Below, piece after piece: positions 60,909 to 64,000 of a DNA stretch of 64,000 nucleotides (within the stretch, counting starts at the first letter, position 1; each line of letters opens with the position of its first letter). The stretch comes from Cellvibrionaceae bacterium AOL6 (GTDB lineage Bacteria > Pseudomonadota > Gammaproteobacteria > Pseudomonadales > Cellvibrionaceae): positions 62,001-126,000 of the forward strand of contig NOXC01000008.1 in the NCBI GenBank assembly GCA_003265435.1. Reading direction: 5' to 3'. Below the pieces are notes generated by a model. It saw nothing but the letters and a program-made list of their open reading frames with translations. It searched no databases and was not told the origin of the DNA. The position numbers and the translations under genes are program-made.

Positions 60909-61907
<999 letters not shown>

Positions 61908-61920
61908 CACGCAAGGGTAT

Positions 61921-62646
61921 ATGTGTTCGCTGAGCGTATTGGATGCGCATACCCCCGTGTTTCCGAGCACGAAAAACGCACTTCAAGACCCCAACGGCCT
62001 GCTGGCCGTTGGCGGCAACCTGCAAACAGACACGCTGATTGCGGCCTATAGCAAAGGCATTTTTCCTTGGTACAGCGAGGGCCAACCTATCTTATGGTGG
62101 TCGCCCTCCCCTCGTATGATCCTGCAGCCCGAGGACTTTCTCTGGCACCGCTCGCTGCGCAAACTCGCTCGCAAACAGCAATATCGCATTACCGTCGACA
62201 CGAGTTTCACTCAGGTCATGCGCGAGTGTGCCAATGCGCCTCGCGCTGGGCAAAGCGGCACCTGGATCAACGAAGCCATGCTGAGCGCGTACACCACCCT
62301 CCACCATGCTGGCCACGCCCACTCCGTTGAAGCCTGGGAAGGCGATCGACTGGTAGGCGGGCTCTATGGCGTCAGCTTGGGGAAGGTGTTCTTCGGCGAG
62401 TCGATGTTTTCCCATCGCAGCGGCGCATCCAAATTGGCCTTCGGCTCACTGTGCGCTCAACTTACGGCATGGGGCTACGCCCTTATCGACTGCCAAGTGT
62501 ACACCGAGCACCTCGCGTCATTGGGCGCCTACGAAATACCCCGCGATGAGTTCGAACAAAGGCTTGCCGCCGGGCGCACGACAGTCCACACTAAGGATTG
62601 GCGTTATGCGTGGAGTCTCGGAGAATACGGCAGTGACGGATCTTAG
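61921..62646 (+). CDS. aat: Leucyl/phenylalanyl-tRNA--protein transferase
   Basis: 241 residues from MCSLSVLDAHTPVFPS. Motifs DPNGLLAVGGNLQTDTLIAAYSKGIFPW, WWSPSPRMIL, GTWINEAMLSAY and GGLYGVSLGKVFFGESMFS are those of Aat. It adds Leu or Phe to proteins starting with Arg or Lys, marking them for ClpS-ClpAP; clpA lies 1.2 kb away, convergent. Confidence 0.97.
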   Translation: MCSLSVLDAHTPVFPSTKNALQDPNGLLAVGGNLQTDTLIAAYSKGIFPWYSEGQPILWWSPSPRMILQPEDFLWHRSLRKLARKQQYRITVDTSFTQVMRECANAPRAGQSGTWINEAMLSAYTTLHHAGHAHSVEAWEGDRLVGGLYGVSLGKVFFGESMFSHRSGASKLAFGSLCAQLTAWGYALIDCQVYTEHLASLGAYEIPRDEFEQRLAAGRTTVHTKDWRYAWSLGEYGSDGS

Positions 62647-63346
62647 CGAGTTGCGTTTCTTTCAAACCGCAGAGCATTCGTGTGGCTATCTCCCTGCGCA
62701 ACAAGCCAGTAATGTATTTATCGACCCGGGCCAGAACATCGATGCCGGTCTCTATAGCGTTCTGTCGGAATTTGGCTTTCGCCGCAGTGGCGATCATATT
62801 TACCGGCCCCATTGCGCCCACTGCCAGGCGTGCATCCCCTACCGCATCATCGTGGATGAATTTTTCCCAAATCGCAGCCAGAAGCGCTGCCTGAAGAAAA
62901 ACCAGTCACTCAAAATCCAGCTTGTCGACCGCATCGATGGGGATGAGTATTACGCTCTCTACGAACGCTATATCAACGAACGTCACAGCGACGGCGATAT
63001 GCATCCGGCCAGTCGTGAGCAATACGACGGTTTTCTCAGCAGCGAATGGGGTGTTACACGCTATATCGCCATGCGTGACCCGGACGGAACACTTGTTTCG
63101 GTCGCGGTGTGCGATGTACTGCGAAACGGGCTGTCCGCGATGTACAGCTTTTTTGAGCCCGCTGAGGAACAACGCAGTCTCGGCGTGTTCAATATCCTGT
63201 ATCAGATACATTGGGCACGCGAGCTAGGCCTTCCGTTCCTCTATTTAGGTTACTGGATCGCCGATTGCCGCAAGATGCGTTACAAGCAAGACTACCGCCC
63301 CTACCAGCTCTTCACGGGGAACCAGTGGCGTACATTTCACGAGTAA
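62633..63346 (+). CDS. bpt: Aspartate/glutamate leucyltransferase (Bpt, arginyltransferase-like)
   Basis: 237 residues from GTG with GGAG nine bases before it, giving VTDLSELRFFQTAEHSCGYLP, which fits the family N-terminus; an ATG nine codons earlier is possible. CHRPHCAHC-like cysteines (YRPHCAHCQACIPYR), RRCLKKN, and LYLGYWIADCRKMRYKQDY. It transfers Leu to N-terminal Asp or Glu, the second bacterial N-end-rule branch. Overlaps aat by 14 bases. Confidence 0.95.
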   Translation: MTDLSELRFFQTAEHSCGYLPAQQASNVFIDPGQNIDAGLYSVLSEFGFRRSGDHIYRPHCAHCQACIPYRIIVDEFFPNRSQKRCLKKNQSLKIQLVDRIDGDEYYALYERYINERHSDGDMHPASREQYDGFLSSEWGVTRYIAMRDPDGTLVSVAVCDVLRNGLSAMYSFFEPAEEQRSLGVFNILYQIHWARELGLPFLYLGYWIADCRKMRYKQDYRPYQLFTGNQWRTFHE

Positions 63347-63483
63347 TCGCCGATTACCTCAAAATTGCGCCTAAAACCCCCAAGCTTCGTACATTGATCA
63401 AGATTTCGCCTTGGCATACGCATCCAATTCAGGCAGAATTGCCGCCTTCATTAGCGAGCAGAAGAATTTGAGGTAACTGCTGA

Positions 63484-63702
63484 ATGGCAAAAGAAGACAA
63501 CTTTGAACTCGAAGGCGAGGTCATCGACACACTGCCTAACACGACGTTCAGGGTCAAACTTGAGAACGGTCACGTGATCGTCGCGCACATTTCAGGCAAG
63601 ATGCGCAAAAACTACATTCGAATTTTGACCGGCGATAAAGTCAAAGTCGAAATGACACCTTACGATCTGAGCAAGGGTCGCATCACCTATCGCGCCCGCT
63701 AA
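63484..63702 (+). CDS. infA: Translation initiation factor IF-1
   Basis: 72 residues, the exact family length. S1/OB fold: [39 protein letters not shown] and the end [24 protein letters not shown] precedes the ATG. The 137-base gap after bpt probably holds its promoter, though none is clear. Confidence 0.98.
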   Translation: MAKEDNFELEGEVIDTLPNTTFRVKLENGHVIVAHISGKMRKNYIRILTGDKVKVEMTPYDLSKGRITYRAR

Positions 63703-63764
63703 CAGGTTACGGAGCAGCGCCCCCCTGTTGACTCTGGCGACAATTCCCGTACGCCACACCCCAT

Positions 63765-63797
63765 AAAAAAAGGGCCGCATATTGTCGGCCCTTTTTG
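63765..63797. terminator. Bidirectional terminator between infA and clpA
   Basis: GGGCCG and CGGCCC pair around an eight-base loop, with an A-run on the left and T-run on the right, so both convergent transcripts can end here. Confidence 0.9.
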
Positions 63798-63822
63798 TTG
63801 GAAAAACGGTGCTCACGCTCCG

Positions 63823-64000
63823 TCAGGATACCGCCAGCTCTTCCTCTTCGATCACAAGCTGTCCGTCTTCAACATCGATACGCACCGAGCCACCGCGCTC
63901 ACCAAGCGATCCGAACAGGACCAACTCGGCCAGAGGCTTTTTGATTTTCTCCTGAATGATACGCGCCATTGGCCGAGCACCCATCTTCTCGTCGTACCCA
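63823..64000 (-). CDS. clpA: ATP-dependent Clp protease ATPase subunit ClpA, partial (C-terminus)
   Basis: The last 58 residues: GYDEKMGARPMARIIQEKIKKPLAELVLFGSL in pattern, then an acidic tail EDGQLVIEEEELAVS. The GARPM(A)R sensor-2 region identifies Clp/Hsp100 proteins and the C-terminal sequence fits ClpA. The rest lies outside the window. ClpA with ClpP degrades the N-end-rule substrates made by aat and bpt. Confidence 0.92.
   Translation of the reverse strand, partial: GYDEKMGARPMARIIQEKIKKPLAELVLFGSLGERGGSVRIDVEDGQLVIEEEELAVS

Overview
The window is a 64 kb piece of chromosome from a gammaproteobacterium. Nearly all of it is housekeeping genes, densely packed on both strands. The gene set and order (ligA-zipA-smc, a complete ccm cytochrome c maturation set, serS-cysG, ftsK-lolA-rarA-crcB, trxB-aat-bpt-infA-clpA, cmoA-cmoB) resemble aerobic, often marine, relatives of Pseudomonas, Marinobacter, Hahella and the cellvibrionales. 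I cannot name the genus. No insertion sequence, integrase, prophage or CRISPR array is visible. The clearest mobile-type trace is one long REPIN-like palindrome beside a tRNA pair.

Region 1 (1-10.8 kb, all minus strand): a two-component pair whose kinase carries an ethylene-receptor-like membrane domain, then a lipid-related block (SRPBCC/dienelactone hydrolase fusion, patatin phospholipase, long-chain acyl-CoA ligase, acyl-CoA dehydrogenase, AraC regulator). Region 2 (10.6-20.4 kb, minus): small hypotheticals, a lytic transglycosylase lipoprotein, ligA, zipA, smc, ccmI and ccmH. Region 3 (20.4-26.7 kb): plus-strand tRNA-Val and tRNA-Asp with a terminator and the palindrome, set between ccmHI and the rest of the minus-strand ccm operon (ccmABCDEFG plus one unknown periplasmic gene). 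Region 4 (26.8-37.2 kb): an orphan FliK-like/FlhB-C-terminal-like pair, a short FimV, msrA, a methyltransferase, and the plus-strand run ppx, membrane J-domain protein, PreP-like protease. Region 5 (37.2-43.5 kb): a second kinase/response-regulator pair, the wobble-uridine modification genes cmoA-cmoB with a coupled acetyltransferase, a HAD phosphatase and rluC.

Region 6 (43.5-50.3 kb): a 945-base non-coding leader and rne, tRNA-Ser with its own promoter and terminator, then a glycosyltransferase and an AlkP-superfamily protein whose active site looks degenerate. Region 7 (50.2-59.5 kb, minus): gor, a small basic protein, cysG, serS, crcB, rarA, lolA, ftsK. Region 8 (59.7-64 kb): a diguanylate cyclase, trxB, the two N-end-rule transferases aat and bpt, infA, and the convergent 3' end of clpA.

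The observations most worth following are: the ethylene-receptor-type sensor kinase with all seven key binding residues; the possible alternative structures at the start of the rne leader; the interruption of the ccm operon by tRNAs and a REPIN-like palindrome, with a possible leaderless promoter for ccmHI; and the palindrome-overlapped promoter ahead of the glycosyltransferase/degenerate phosphatase pair.
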